From Atrichornis clamosus (lineage: Eukaryota; Chordata; Aves; Passeriformes; Menuridae), in the NCBI GenBank assembly GCA_013400975.1, contig WBMZ01003366.1, positions 1 through 64,000 of the forward strand: DNA of 64,000 bases, given 5' to 3'. The first letter of the stretch is position 1. Every line of letters starts with the position of its first letter. Shown piece by piece: positions 34,963 to 46,490 of this stretch. The notes below the pieces were generated by a model. The model was not told the origin of the DNA. It made no database searches and was given only the letters and a program-made list of their open reading frames with translations. Both the position numbers and the translations under genes were made by a program.

Positions 34963-37900
34963 GCACAAGCAGAAGCCAAACATTAAGATTTGAACAGTGA
35001 GAACAGTTTTGCATAAAGGTATTTTGCAAAAACATGTCTTCTACCAATTATTGAGTCAACGCTTCCCTTTAGCCAAGACACAGGACCTTAAAAACAAAAA
35101 GGTAGAGACACCACTGCTTGTCAGGGTTTGACACAGCATGTTTTGCTTTCGGCTTCCTGCGAGGCTACAAAGTGTGGCCTCCTTACATGGTTCAATGGCC
35201 TCAAATAAACAACCAGCAGTTCACCTCAAATAGGGACTGGATGTTGAGTAATGTTTGTAAACAGTGAATGCTAAAGGGCACAGCCATGGCTGAACTTTAG
35301 AACCCAGCTTGATGTTTGTCATTTGTTTCATATTTGTCTTGGAGGAGGGATTCAACCAGCTGCTAATGATGATTGAAGTTTAGGAATGACAAGTTTAACT
35401 CACAGATGTGTTGTACCAGAGACCAAATATAAAACAACATTGCATGCAAACACTCAGAAATTCCCCTTTTCAAGGCAAATGTTTGTGGTTTCTGTAGGTT
35501 TTTACCAATCCCATAGCTATGGCTTAACGTGCGCTCCCTGGAAATTAGGAAATGGGAATATTTTTGGAAACTGCGTGACAGCTGATTGAATAGCAGGAAG
35601 GATTTCATTCAGTGGTCACATGGTTGTCCTTGGCTCAAAAGAGTAGGCAAATTTTCCCCTTTTGCAAGAGCCATAAAAATACCAGCTTGCACAATAGTTT
35701 TAACTCAGAGAATAGATGAAATAAGCCAATGGAATGACGATGGGGCTGATCCCAAAACTCCACTTTCTCAAGAGGCACTACAGCACTCAACCAGATGCAT
35801 TTGACATTCACCAGGGCAGCTGTTCCCACACATGCAGTGTGCCCTTTGGAGTATTAATTATAATGAAAAGACTCATAATTTGGCCATGCTCCAGGGATGG
35901 CGCTGGTCAAAAGCATTTTGAAGGTTTCAGAACTGGGAAAACCCTTCACATGGCTCCTCTTCCCAGCAGTGGCAGCTCTCCAATGCCTGCCTTTCCCTGT
36001 CCCCCTGGTCCTGGACCACGTCTGGTCCCACCAGAGCAGGGGATGGCACGGGGGAGTTTACCAGCAGATGTCACTGGTGGAGCACTGGGAGATGAGACAC
36101 CCACCCCGGGCTGCCCAAAAGGTGATCTGTAGACCTGGCTATCTTCTGATAGGAGCACATGAAAACACACAGGCAAAAAGACCCGGAGCTCCAGGATTTT
36201 TCCTTTCTTTTTCGTTGTTTTTATTTATTGCCTTGCCAGAAATGCTTGGGAGAGAGAACTTTCACACTGTCTGGAAAATGAGACAGCAATTTCCTTCTCT
36301 GAGACATTTCTGTGGCTGTTCTGTAGAAGGAAGGGATTGTAGGAGAGCAGGTTGAGCGTCCTCTGTTCATTTTGTGTTCTGCTTTTGTTCCTGTGGAAGC
36401 AAAGTTTACTCTCATGAGATGTGTTACGGGTGAATGATGCCCGGTGCAGGTTCCTCTCCACATGCACTGAATGCCAAGAGGAGCCTCTCCAGCAGAAAGT
36501 AGCATGTGTTGAAAGATTTACCTACCTGGAAGTCTAAAATTTAAGAAGATCCCAGCAACAGCACAATCCAAGCAACAGGGAGCTCAGGATGGGAGTGTGT
36601 GTGACCTTTAGTTTAAGCTTCCACTGAGGCGTTACCAAAATAAAGCAGGGTGAGACTTTACCCTCAATTAACCAGGCTGAATCCAAAGAGACACCACTAC
36701 CTCCAAACTATGGACTCCAGGCTCAGAGGTTTGCTATTTTGGTACTGAAGGGCTGTGCAAACCCAGAAGACAAAGGTTTGTTTCCACCTCATAGCTTATT
36801 AAAGAAAAAAAATTATGTAACAATTAGTAGCAAATAAAAGCCTGCAAAAAAGAAAATGAAGCAACAACAGCATGGGATTGATCTGCCTAAATACAAATGT
36901 AGATTGACTCCTAGGCTGCCTTTCAGGTAGAGGAAATCTAATCAGGATATTCAGAGGAGTACAGGACATTACAGGTCCTGAAATAAGTGTCTAAAATAGA
37001 CTGAATGAGCTGGGCCATGGAAGGTTGGGATTTATATTCATTCCATTTTTGAGCTCTCCATCTCAGACAGGGAGAACTGCACAGAAGGTGTGTAATTTCT
37101 AAGGTTTCCCACCCAGAGAAGCACAAAGAAAAGGCTGCGTCTGAAAATTGTGTGTTAAAATGTCATTTCCACCATAAATGAGCCCCAAAGGGTCTACACT
37201 CAAATTCTGATAGAAACTACAAATACCTGCGGCTAAGGTGAGCATGATCTGTTCCCATACATTGCACTAACTCTATGACTTTAATCTGAAACTGATATCT
37301 TCACAAATCCTCCCAGAAAACAGTTTAATATCATTGATTGCTATTTAATATTCAGATTGGGTATTTCTTTTCACTGTGGCACCAGATATCTAGGTCAGCA
37401 GCTTTAGTTCAGTTTTCATTTGCATTAACTTTTGTTTAACTTCTGAGTGTGTGTGTGTGTGGGGCGAAAAGTTTGGAGAGTGAAATAAAAACATTTCATT
37501 TAGGCCTGAGCACCTCATGCCGTGAGCTGTTTACCAGACTTTTTCTTCTATTTAATAAGAAATTCAGATCTAAGCCATTTGTTTCCTTAAAACTTTGCAA
37601 GTTATTTCTCCGTAACTAAAAGAAGCCATCTGATTCATCAATGCTGTTCCATAGATCAAAATAATTGCTTGGAGGTGGAAGGAAGAAACACACTGACTCA
37701 TCAAGACAGAGGTTTTAGTGAAGTATGAGCCAGGAATTTTCCTTCATTTGTACTAATAAAGTACTTTTTAAAGTGTCTTGCACGTAGCAGGGCACAGAAA
37801 CAATTATGAAATGGATCTGATGTCTGCATCCTTAGGAACACTCACAAAAAGAACATTGCTTCAAAAATAACAATCCAGGCTCATTTTTCTTCCCTCTCTA

Positions 37901-38349
37901 GCAGGATATTACCTGTTACTAAAAACTCCCCCACAACACATTCCCATGATGTTGGCAATAAACGTGACAGCCTTGTGTGCTACAAGGGGGGGGAAACTTG
38001 GACTTTCAGCTTCAAAAGCACTGCAGATAAAATAATTGCAAAACCTGCTAAATGCCATTAATCACAATAAACGGACAGAATTAATTACATTTTCCCAGCT
38101 GGTCTGAAAACCTCCAAGGAGGGATTCCAAAAGTGATGCTGCGTTCATGGCTGTAAGGGCAAGTACCTGGTTATGGAATCATGGGATTATTAAACTGGAG
38201 GAGCTTTGCCACGGCTCCCACTTTAGGTCCTGTTCAACGAGGACATTTCACAACCCAGTGAACCAGGAGACATCACCCCACTGGAGAGAGCAAAATTAAG
38301 CACTCACTTAAAGACACCAGTGAACACCACAAGCTGGTTTGTTTGGAAT
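34963..38349. other. Unique sequence with a GC-richer patch
   Basis: No gene supported. At 35885-36130 GC content rises, and two plus frames stay open (132 codons at 35734-36132 and 152 codons at 35897-36355), but neither shows a domain. A (GT)7 tract lies at 37447-37460. At 37990-38100 there is a repeat-free AT-rich stretch with homeobox-like sites (ccattaatca, aattaatta). Confidence 0.45.
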
Positions 38350-38795
38350 TACAGAAACATGGAATTAGAGAATAGTTTGGGTTGGAAGGGATGTTTAAAG
38401 GCCACATAGTCCAACATCCCTGCCGTGACAGGGACATCTTTGGCTAGATCTGGTTGCTCAGAGCCTTGTCCAACATGATCTTCAATGTTTCCAGGGATGG
38501 GACATCCAGAACCTCTGTGGGCAACACATTTCAGCATTTCACCACATTCATAGTAAAAAAATTCCCTTATACCTAATCTAAATCGACTCACTTGCAGTTT
38601 AAAACCATTCCCCCTTGTCCTATCACTCCATGCCTTGTCCAAGGTCCCTCTCCAGCTCTCCTGGAGCCCCTTCAGGCACTGGAAGGGACTCTGAGGTCTG
38701 CCCAGAGCCTTCTCTTCTCCAGGGGAACACCCCCACACCCCCAGCTCTCCAGCCTTTCCTCCCAGGACAAGTGTTCCATCCCTCCCATCCCTTTC
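38350..38795 (-). mobile_element. CR1 LINE, longest copy in the window
   Basis: About 445 bp, antisense. From the tail (acatggaattagagaatag) through gggttggaagggatg, a diverged tgccgtgacagggacatc block and gtttccagggatgggacatc, then the ORF2 region: cctaatctaaatcgactcac, cattcccccttgtcctatca, aaggtccctctccagctctc and ccagagccttctcttctcc. It fades after ccaggacaagtgttccatcc. The minus frame reads NGFKLQVSRFRLGIREFFY, the ORF2 C-terminal region, with substitutions throughout. Confidence 0.93.
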
Positions 38796-39465
38796 TCCAT
38801 TTCTCCATTCCTGATGGATCCTAACTGCTTTGGGGTTGATAAGGAGTTAAGGTGGATAAGAGTGGACAAAGATGTTCTGCGTGCATTTGAGCAACCCCAA
38901 ATTTTGAATGTGGTGAGAGGAGGAGAAGGAAGTTTTGAATTTTCTTCTGACTCTGCATGCGAGTTCTGCAGCTTGCAAAACCTCCACATAATGCTTCCAA
39001 TTAGGTCTTTGGATGCCAAAACTCCATAATTTTTAGCATATGAATCAGGCTCTGCAGTTTACTATGCAGACAAATCACATAAATAAAATATACAGTGGAA
39101 TCATTTGCTTTCTTATTACAGCTACAAACAGACTAATAGGCAAATAAATGAGTGCAATCAGATCGAATGTTCTCTTAGTTATTTCATGGGAGGTAAAAAC
39201 CATCTGCAAACAAAATCAGACATGTTTTGTGAGTTTGAGATACACAAGTATTCTGGAAGGATAAACAAAGTAATGAAACCTGGCTGGTATGAAACTCATT
39301 TTAATTCAGAAGAGGAAAAAGAGCTGTCTATATGGGAGCTCAGTAAAACAGGCAGCAACCCAGGCAGAAGTATGTCGAGAATTTCAGTGGGCTGAATGAT
39401 GTAGGATTGTGGCCATTTGGGGAATGTCTCAAGAGTGAGAAAAGAAATGGCACAGATCTCCAGTC
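38796..39465. other. Unique sequence
   Basis: No gene or repeat recognised. A 96-codon plus frame (39105-39395) has no recognisable domain. Confidence 0.5.
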
Positions 39466-39582
39466 AAGGATGATTTGGGTTGAAAGGGACCTTAAAGATC
39501 ATTTTTTTTCAACCCCCTGCCAGGGAGGCCAGGGACACCTTCCACCAGACCAGTTTGCTCCAAGCGCCATCCAACCCGTCCT
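39466..39582 (-). mobile_element. CR1 LINE, short 3'-end fragment
   Basis: aggatgatttgggttgaaag, then gaccttaaagatc, an eight-base T run, caaccccctgccagggaggc with a short insertion, cagggacaccttccaccaga and ccagtttgctccaagcgcca. It is truncated at ccaacccgtcc. Its tail octamers are not preserved. Confidence 0.9.
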
Positions 39583-40734
39583 GTTGTGGTTTCTTTCTGT
39601 TGCTCGTTGCTCAGTTTGGTCTTTCCTTTCAGGGCTGGAACAGCATTAGGAGTTTTAGTAACCTTGAGGGAATTTGGAAGTGAGGGAGGTGTGTAGAGTG
39701 GATCCAACATGACCTGTTTCATTTCATGAAGTTGCAACATGGATCCAATGCACCAAATGAACCCTCAGGACAGGGTTCATCTTATTCTGCTGCTCTGCAG
39801 TCAAAGGATGTGCCTGTGTACTGAGAATCAAGGATTTCCACCCCAAAATGCTGCCTTATTTGCTTCTCTGTGCTCCTTGGGCAGGGAAGCCAAGCTGGTA
39901 GAAGATGGGAAGAATGGTATTGTTAGTGTTTTCATTCCTAAATAGGTGTTGTTATCATATTTTCACATGGAAACATCATAGAGCTTTATAATTATTAGTC
40001 TTTAACTTAACATATAAGCTAAGAGCTATGGAAGAGAACTGGTCAGGGAGCAGAAAAGGCTCCACATCTTTCATTTCTGCCTTTCATTTAGCCATTGCCC
40101 AGCTAATAAAGAAAACTGCCTGAATCAGGATGTTCAAGTGGTACCACATCTCAGTCTGAGCCTAAAAAGGCACCAACAGAAATACTTAAGGATGTTTGGC
40201 ACAGAGGACCTCAGGCACTGACAGTGTCAGCTGGCAGCTCAGCACAAGTGTCAGGAATGTCAATGATTCCTGAAAAGTGAGCTTGGAACCTAAGAAAACA
40301 CTATTGAGTTTCTAACAACTTTTCCTATTAGAGCTCTGGTGTGCAGTAAAGAAAACTCCTACCCCTGGTTATTTTGGAGCAGTCCCTGCAAGCAAACATT
40401 TAGTTCACAGTAAAAGAGAGTGCAAGGCACTTTTCTTCACTTTTAGAAGAAATAAGTTATACAGTCCATACTCCTCCAGGTGAGAATTCAGTGAAACACA
40501 TCAGTTAATCCAAACCTGAGAGAATTCTCAGAAGAAAAAAGTACATTTGTCTTGCTGAGCTCTAAACCTCAGACACACAGGAGCTCCAAGCCCCTGTGTA
40601 TGACTCTGACTCTTCCTGTTAACATAATTCCTTGGAGTTAAAGACACCAAGAAGCACCTTAGAGACAAATTCAACAGGCTCAGCTTGGAGACCTGGAGCC
40701 AGACTCTGTCCTCGGGGTTGTGAGTCACAGTGGC
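39583..40734. other. Unique sequence
   Basis: No gene or repeat recognised. A 112-codon minus frame (40528-40866) overlaps the next CR1 copy and is not credible as a gene. Confidence 0.5.
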
Positions 40735-40839
40735 AAAGTGCAGTGATTGGTTTAGTGGGTGATATTCAGTCAAAGGTTGGACTTGATGACCTTGGAGGTC
40801 TTTCCCAGCCTTAACGGTTCTATGATTCCATGATTTCAA
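40735..40839 (+). mobile_element. CR1 LINE 3'-end fragment, older branch
   Basis: gcagtgattggtttagtggg, then aaaggttggacttgatgacc, ttggaggtctttcccagcc and a clean tail of octamer-like units (ggttctatgattccatgatt). This is the 3' wording of a different CR1 branch from the common copies. Weak similarity may extend upstream to about 40640. Confidence 0.82.
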
Positions 40840-41021
40840 GTGCTCACCACCTCCTGGGGTAGACATGGACCTTCACTCACAGATGGCTGCATCCCTTAAA
40901 AATCAGCAGCTGCACCATGGAAGTCTGTAGTGGTGTGTTAAAAGAAGCCTAAATTTGGTGATATTTTCTTTAGAAAGACTTTTATGCAGCAAACACGGAA
41001 TAGAAAAGACAGAAGTGCTTT

Positions 41022-41267
41022 CTAATCTGCTGTCTCAAGTGGAGCAACGTCCTTGCATGGATCCACGGTCTGATCAAGGTGCTGATCTGGAGTGAGTGGA
41101 TTAGAGGCCAACAGAGTTTTTCCAGATTTTGGAGTGTAACGGAGAAGGAAGTTGCCCAAAAGCTCATTGCAGATTTTGAAGAGCGGGGCTGCCTCGATCG
41201 TGCTTGGTGACAGTGCGTTTGCTTCATTTGTCACTGACTGCAGCACTGAAGCCACCAGTGTGACTGC
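41022..41267 (-). other. Unassigned protein-like open stretch, possible exon or pseudogene
   Basis: A minus-strand frame open for 81 codons between stop codons, containing SPSTIEAAPLFKICNELLGN. The first half has an amphipathic, globular-looking composition (alternating hydrophobic and polar residues). The DNA beneath it has several CpGs (cacgatcgagg, ccccgctc), unlike its neighbours. There is no ATG in frame; the first in-frame candidates are GTG codons. I could not identify a family. There is no convincing polypyrimidine tract before it. It could be an exon fragment, a decayed pseudogene or chance. Confidence 0.25.
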
Positions 41268-41398
41268 TTAGTGACTGCATTAAATGTGCTCCTGATTGAT
41301 TAAACCCAGTAGATTTATAGGGCTGGGAGCAGGAACAGGGATTCTGCATCACGTCAGGACAACAAGGTTTAAGGGCAATGGCATCAGTGGTGTCATTT

Positions 41399-41416
41399 CA
41401 CACGTGTCACACGTGT
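41399..41416. promoter_or_regulatory. Tandem 9-bp unit with two CACGTG E-boxes
   Basis: cacacgtgt occurs twice in direct tandem, placing perfect CACGTG palindromes at 41401-41406 and 41410-41415. CACGTG is the core bound by MYC, USF and CLOCK-type bHLH factors. Whether it is used here is unknown. Confidence 0.25.
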
Positions 41417-42607
41417 GGTCATGACAGGGGGAATAAACTCAATCAAAGCCAATGCTGTCAAAGACAACCAGCATCAGGCAAGATCATCTACAAATAAAAC
41501 CATCACAGGCCTTCTAGCCTGATCCCTGCATCTGTGTGTTTGGAATAAATAAAGGCCTTGAATCTCGTAAGCATTAAGTAGATTTTCATTCAAAGTATAA
41601 TGGATGGCTCTTCCAGGGAGATATATCTCTAGTGAATGTTCCTGTCACATCCTTCTTCAAGTAAACCTATGCCAATTTAAAGGAAAATCAAATCAGTTGT
41701 GCTAAAAGAGTTTGGCTGGTTTTATCTCCTTTTTTATGCATTCTTAACCCTATTCTTTCTCATCTCAGCATTTTAATTCTTCATGGAGGAGAACAAGATC
41801 ACATCCCTTTCCAGGCAGCATCAAGTATTCACATCACTGAGAAATCAAATGTTATGAAATGTCACTCTGTGGCTGCAATTTATTCCAAAGTGATATTTCA
41901 TCCTCATATATGATCACTGTGGTCAGTTGCAAAACCTAAAGCATGAAACTTCTGTCATTAATGTGGTTTTTCTCTCACTCGTGACACCATAACAACTGCT
42001 CAGATCTTTCAGGAAGCTTGGTAAGCACTTGACCTTGGAAACTCCCATAACTACATCTACATGAGGATGCTGAAAACTCTCAAGAATTTTCCAAGGTTCT
42101 GAGCCCAGCTGCTGCAGAATCACCCATGTGTAATACTGAAGTCTCCCGGACACCAAAATAATGTGACTCCCTGTGAAATGCTGAAAGTGTTCCTTGAGTC
42201 TTTCTCAATTCATTCATGTTCTGCAAAGTCTGTTCTGGACAGAGTAACCAGTACTGTCAAATACATCCAGAAGGGACCAATCTGGATCCCATATTCAGAT
42301 TTCTAAGCTGATTCAGAGATTATTCAAGGGATCATTCTCCTGCTACTCACAGTATTGCTGCTGACCCTGAAAAGCAGATTCTTCATGGGCTGTGATCAGT
42401 TTTACTCCAAATACCACAGGAAGGCCACACACATCTCTCTTGGTTGTGTTTGTCCACATCCTAATGTTTACTGAGCTTACCTAAGTCCTGATAATCAGCA
42501 GTGATACAGAGAAGTGGAGCTTGACACAGAAGCACTTCTAGCTGGTTTTTATCCTGACATTCAGGAAAACATTTGTGGTCAGAGGGAGTTCTTGTGGAGA
42601 GTGTTAC

Positions 42608-42886
42608 TATGTGGGTAGGACAAGGTGGAATGGCTATAAACTGGCTGAGAGCAGAGTTAGATCAGATATTAGGAAGAAATTCTCCTGTGAGGGTGGTGAG
42701 GCCCTGGCACGGGTTTCCCAGAGAAGCTGTGGCTGCCCCATCCCTGGAAGTGTCCAAGGCCAGGTTGGATGGGGCTTGGAGCAACCTGGGATAGTGGAAT
42801 GTGTCCCTGCCTGTGGCAGGAGAGTTGGAACAAGAGGATTTTTAATGTCCTTTTCAACCTAAACCATTCTGTAATTCCAAGATCAT
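42608..42886 (+). mobile_element. CR1 LINE, 3' fragment reaching into ORF2
   Basis: Begins at atgtgggtaggacaaggtgg and passes aatggctataaactggctga, gatcagatattaggaagaaa, ttctcctgtgagggtggtga, the ccatccctggaagtgtccaa block and gggatagtggaatgtgtccc to ttcaacctaaaccattctgt. A plus frame still spells PREAVAAPSLEVSKARLDGA, the ORF2 C-terminus, over an uninterrupted 73 codons. Confidence 0.94.
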
Positions 42887-45365
42887 TTTTACTCTTTTCA
42901 TCCTGACCAAAATCACAGGTGAAATACAAGTCTATGGCAAAGCTGAGCTGTGCTAAATAACTCCAGCTCTATGAGCTGAAGCCTTAGTCATAAATTAGTT
43001 CCAGCAGGAAGATAACTCTTCACAAATGCTTGGGGAAGATTCCCACCAGTCTTCTAGAACTTTTTTATAGTCACTGAATATAAGTCACAGAAAGAGAAAA
43101 GGAAATTCTGAAAACACAGCACAGTCCTCAGCTCTCAGAAAGGAGAAAACAAGATGAAAATATGATATACTGAGGGGCAACTGGAAATGTTTTCCGTATA
43201 TCCACATATATTCGATAAGAAAATCAGGCCACATTCAGACTGGAGAGCCCTGTGAGTATTTCATCCCTCAAAATTACAAGGGGAAACTGTTGGGGTTTTT
43301 TTTATCACACAGAAAGCAGGCTGAGATTTAAGGGACACGTCTGCAAGCCATTGATTACTGGCTGGAAGGATGCTGTCTTTGGGTCAGTGGGATTAGTTCC
43401 AGCATTACTTCTTGACCTGGTCCTGTGCCCCCTCCTTGTAGATTCTGTATTTTCTGATGTCAGGATGTGTTCCACAGATTGGAGTTCTGAGAGTCTCCTT
43501 TCCTTTTCTTTAAAAATAATGCTTTCATGACCCATCCAACTCAGTTCCTTTGCATCCTGTGAGTTGTAGCTAGCTAGTTTTGTACTGGAAGTGGGTGAAG
43601 GTTGCTTCATTCCTTTTTCTATTTGAGTTTGAGTTGTGTGCTTAGTGCTCTAGAAAGACAATTTTAACCTTCACTTTTGCTGTGACACTTGCACCGCAGT
43701 ATGAGAGGGACGGACATGGTTTATGATGTGCTCACAGGTTCACAACACAACGCAAATGCTGAGGTGCTACTGTGAAACATTTCATTTGAAACGTTCACAG
43801 TCCTAAGAAATGAAATCCAGCACGATGACCCACAGGATACATCAGCAATTTAAAATGAGGGAGTGCTTTGAATGGGGTTTTATGTTACAGCACACCTGAA
43901 TTAATGGACTCTGCATGGAAAAGTCTGATCTGAAATACGTGATTTGTTCCACCGTTTCCCTCTTCATCAGGAAAATGAACCCAACAGAAAGAAAGCAGTG
44001 ACACAGAAGCAGTGCTACCTTACAAAGGGAAACAACTCCCACACATTTAAATGCTGAGGATGTAAAATGGATTTCAATGCACATCTCTCAATCTCCTGAG
44101 GTCAAGGGCGACCAAACTGGGAGTAACCACTGCAACACATTTAGTTCTTCCAACAAGAATGAATTTTAATGATTTTCTACATTTGTCTGCCATTTAGTCA
44201 AGATCAAATTAATCTCAAGCATCTGGAAGTGACAGAGTTCAGGGACAGCACATTGGTTAGAGTAGTAAAATTTCAGGGAAAAATTAAACTACTTTCAGGA
44301 TCGAGCTTGAACAGCTTAGGAAAGGGCTGTGCTTGTGTGTGATGAAAGGACTGGATCATCCTCTGAACACATCTCCCCCATTTCCTTCTCTTCTCTCTAA
44401 ACCCTCTGCACAGATACACATTTGTTTTTCCTGCAGAAGGAGTAGTGGGTGCACAAGTTGTTGAATGGGCCCCACTGGTTCTCAGTCAAGCCTGGAGCAC
44501 CACTGGCCCTGTTCCCATCCTCTTGATCCGTTCCTTTCACATTTCCACTTCCCTCCTCCAGCACACCTCGGGTTGTTGCACATTTGCTGAGAAGATTTGT
44601 TCTCAGAAAGCTTCAATATCCCCGTATTTCAGTGAATAAAGAACTCTGAGCCCATCACTCATACACAGAAGGGATCTTTTCATCATCTTTGCAAAGGCAT
44701 TCCCCTTGTGTGCACAGCTCCCACATTTCTCTTTTGTTCTCCCATGAGAGTCTTGTGCTATTACAGTGACTCCACACCTTATATTGAGATGTGATTTTTT
44801 TTAAAATCACAAATTAAAATCTATTTGGGCACATCTCGTTGTTCAGAAGAAAAGGCAAAGTGAGAGCAAAATACTGTGAATGACATTAAGTCCATTGAAT
44901 TTTTGGGTCATATGTTCACTGTTTATCTAACCAGAATTTTGAATTATTTAATCAACTACTTAAATTTGTTTTATTGGCTGTTCTCCTTTCAATCATAAGT
45001 GCAGGCTTCGCAGGTGATTTTTGCATTTGCTAGTGTAAAAGTTGCTCTACACTTAAAAAAATATATTGATATTAGGGTAAAGTAGCACTTTCTGAAAAGC
45101 AAAGGACTGTCTGAAATGATCAACAGTGGCTGTCACGTTCTGCCTATTTTTAGGACAGAGAAAATATTGCATGACATCATATCAGTGACCAAGACTTGAC
45201 TTTATGCCAGAACTTTCCACGGACTTGAATTTTCACCCCATATTCCACCTCATTCTGCACACTGCACACACACACATGTTATCAGGTCAATAAATGCCTG
45301 CCTTCATTTTATAGGTTACATTGCCAGACGTCAGTGCTGGCCAGGTAGGAATGAGATATAAAGAA
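42887..45365. other. Unique sequence
   Basis: About 2.5 kb; no gene recognised. A (CA)6 tract lies at 45265-45276. A 101-codon minus frame (43305-43610) overlaps a 92-codon plus frame; neither shows a domain. Confidence 0.55.
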
Positions 45366-45445
45366 TAGGATAGGATAGGATAGGATAGGATAGGATAGGA
45401 TAGGATAGGATAGGATAGGATAGGATAGGATAGGATAGGATAGGA
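45366..45445. repeat. (TAGGA)16 microsatellite
   Basis: Sixteen uninterrupted pentamers over 80 bp, followed by imperfect units (tggaatagaatagaa) that grade into the CR1 tail. The reverse-strand SYPIL-type peptide repeats are an artefact. Confidence 0.98.
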
Positions 45446-45570
45446 TGGAATAGAATAGAAATTTTTCACTTTCAATTTACCTACAATGATCATCTACTCC
45501 AACTTCCTGACCAAAAGTTAAAGCATGTTATTAAAAGCATTGTCTAAATGCCTCTTAAACATTTGCTGCC
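45366..45570 (-). mobile_element. CR1 LINE 3'-end fragment with expanded tail
   Basis: To the right of the pentamer array comes gaatagaatagaaatttttc, then ctacaatgatcatctactcc, aacttcctgaccaaaagtta, aagcatgttattaaaagcat and tgtctaaatgcctcttaaac. I recognise this order as the antisense 3' end of a CR1 branch that terminates in short TAGAA-type repeats. The copy fades after about 45570. The TAGGA array occupies the position of its tail. Confidence 0.82.
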
Positions 45571-46424
45571 ATATGAGAGATGAAATAAAATATTCTTTCT
45601 TTTATTTTTGTTTGCATAAGTTGTTGATTAATTTTAAATTTAAGCTCTTTGTTGTTATTACATGAAAAATAAATATCTTTCTGAATCTGATCCGAGGCTG
45701 AGTTTGGGATAGAGGAGTTGAAACTGCAGGAAAATCTTTGTTAACTGTAGAATCCAACAGATTAATTCCAACAGATATTTCAGGGTGCTACTTCCTCATG
45801 ATGTTTTAAAAGATGACTTTGCAAGGCTTTCAGTAAGTAATGAAATTACCAGAAACAGGCACCTTCGATATTGGAGATGGTTCAGGATGAATTCTGTGCC
45901 TGAATACAGCTTCTCCCACCCCATACTAATTACCCTTCAACCCATTAAGTACAGAAACAGAATTGTAACTAGAGGGGAAGCCAGATTTTTACTGGAATGA
46001 GAGGTTTGTGTTGAATGTTAACAAGCTGGGTCTTGAGTCTGCAAGATTTTCATTTGAAGATAAGTTATTCACTGAGTCTCAACCATACATCAAAAAGACT
46101 TTGCAGATCATATTTTCTAAAGCATTTAGCAAACTAATGGTGAAAAAAATGCATTTCCTGAAGAAATTAATGAGGTTCTCCTTAGAAACTATTTAAATTG
46201 TTGTCACTGATGCAGATCCATTTGCAGAACTTGGTTATGGAGATGAAGCTTAATGGAGATCAACAGAATGGGATTCTTTGGTGGAAAATCCAGCTACACT
46301 TCCAGATTTCCAGGAACCCTCTTCACCAGTGTCAGATGGAGGCAAAGCCTGCCTGGAAGCCATCTCCCGTCAAGGAATAAGTCTCTGTTTCAAATGCAAA
46401 CTGGCTTGCCTTGGAGGGCAATTT
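45571..46424 (+). other. Unique sequence with consecutive short plus-strand frames
   Basis: Three plus-strand frames follow each other closely in different phases: 71 codons at 45785-46000, 62 at 46008-46196 and 60 at 46198-46380. A third phase near 46200-46260 reads VTDADPFAELGYGDEA before a stop. This pattern could be a frameshifted old pseudogene, but I recognise no family and there is no A-rich tail. Confidence 0.2.
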
Positions 46425-46490
46425 CAATCATACAATAATTCGAGCTGAAAGGGACCTCTGGACATAATTTGGTGCAACCCCCTTGAGTTG
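46425..46490 (-). mobile_element. Short CR1 3'-end remnant
   Basis: tcatacaataattcgagctg, then aaagggacctctggacataa, tttggtgcaacccccttgag: the extreme 3' end of a CR1 branch with the gggacctctgg wording. It is about 65 bp, diverged and heavily truncated. Confidence 0.6.

Larger units (their letters stand above)
40840..42607. other. Unique sequence with one protein-like frame
   Basis: Contains the open stretch at 41022-41267 and a tandem CACGTG motif at 41399-41416, both listed separately. Nothing else is recognised. Confidence 0.45.

Noticed and set aside
38170..38215. Possible CR1 tail (tggaatcatgggattattaa)
   Set aside because: Similarity stops after about 30 bp, and the following sequence does not fit any CR1 3' end.
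44250..44275. tggttagagtag as a tRNA-derived SINE A box
   Set aside because: No B box follows at the expected distance.
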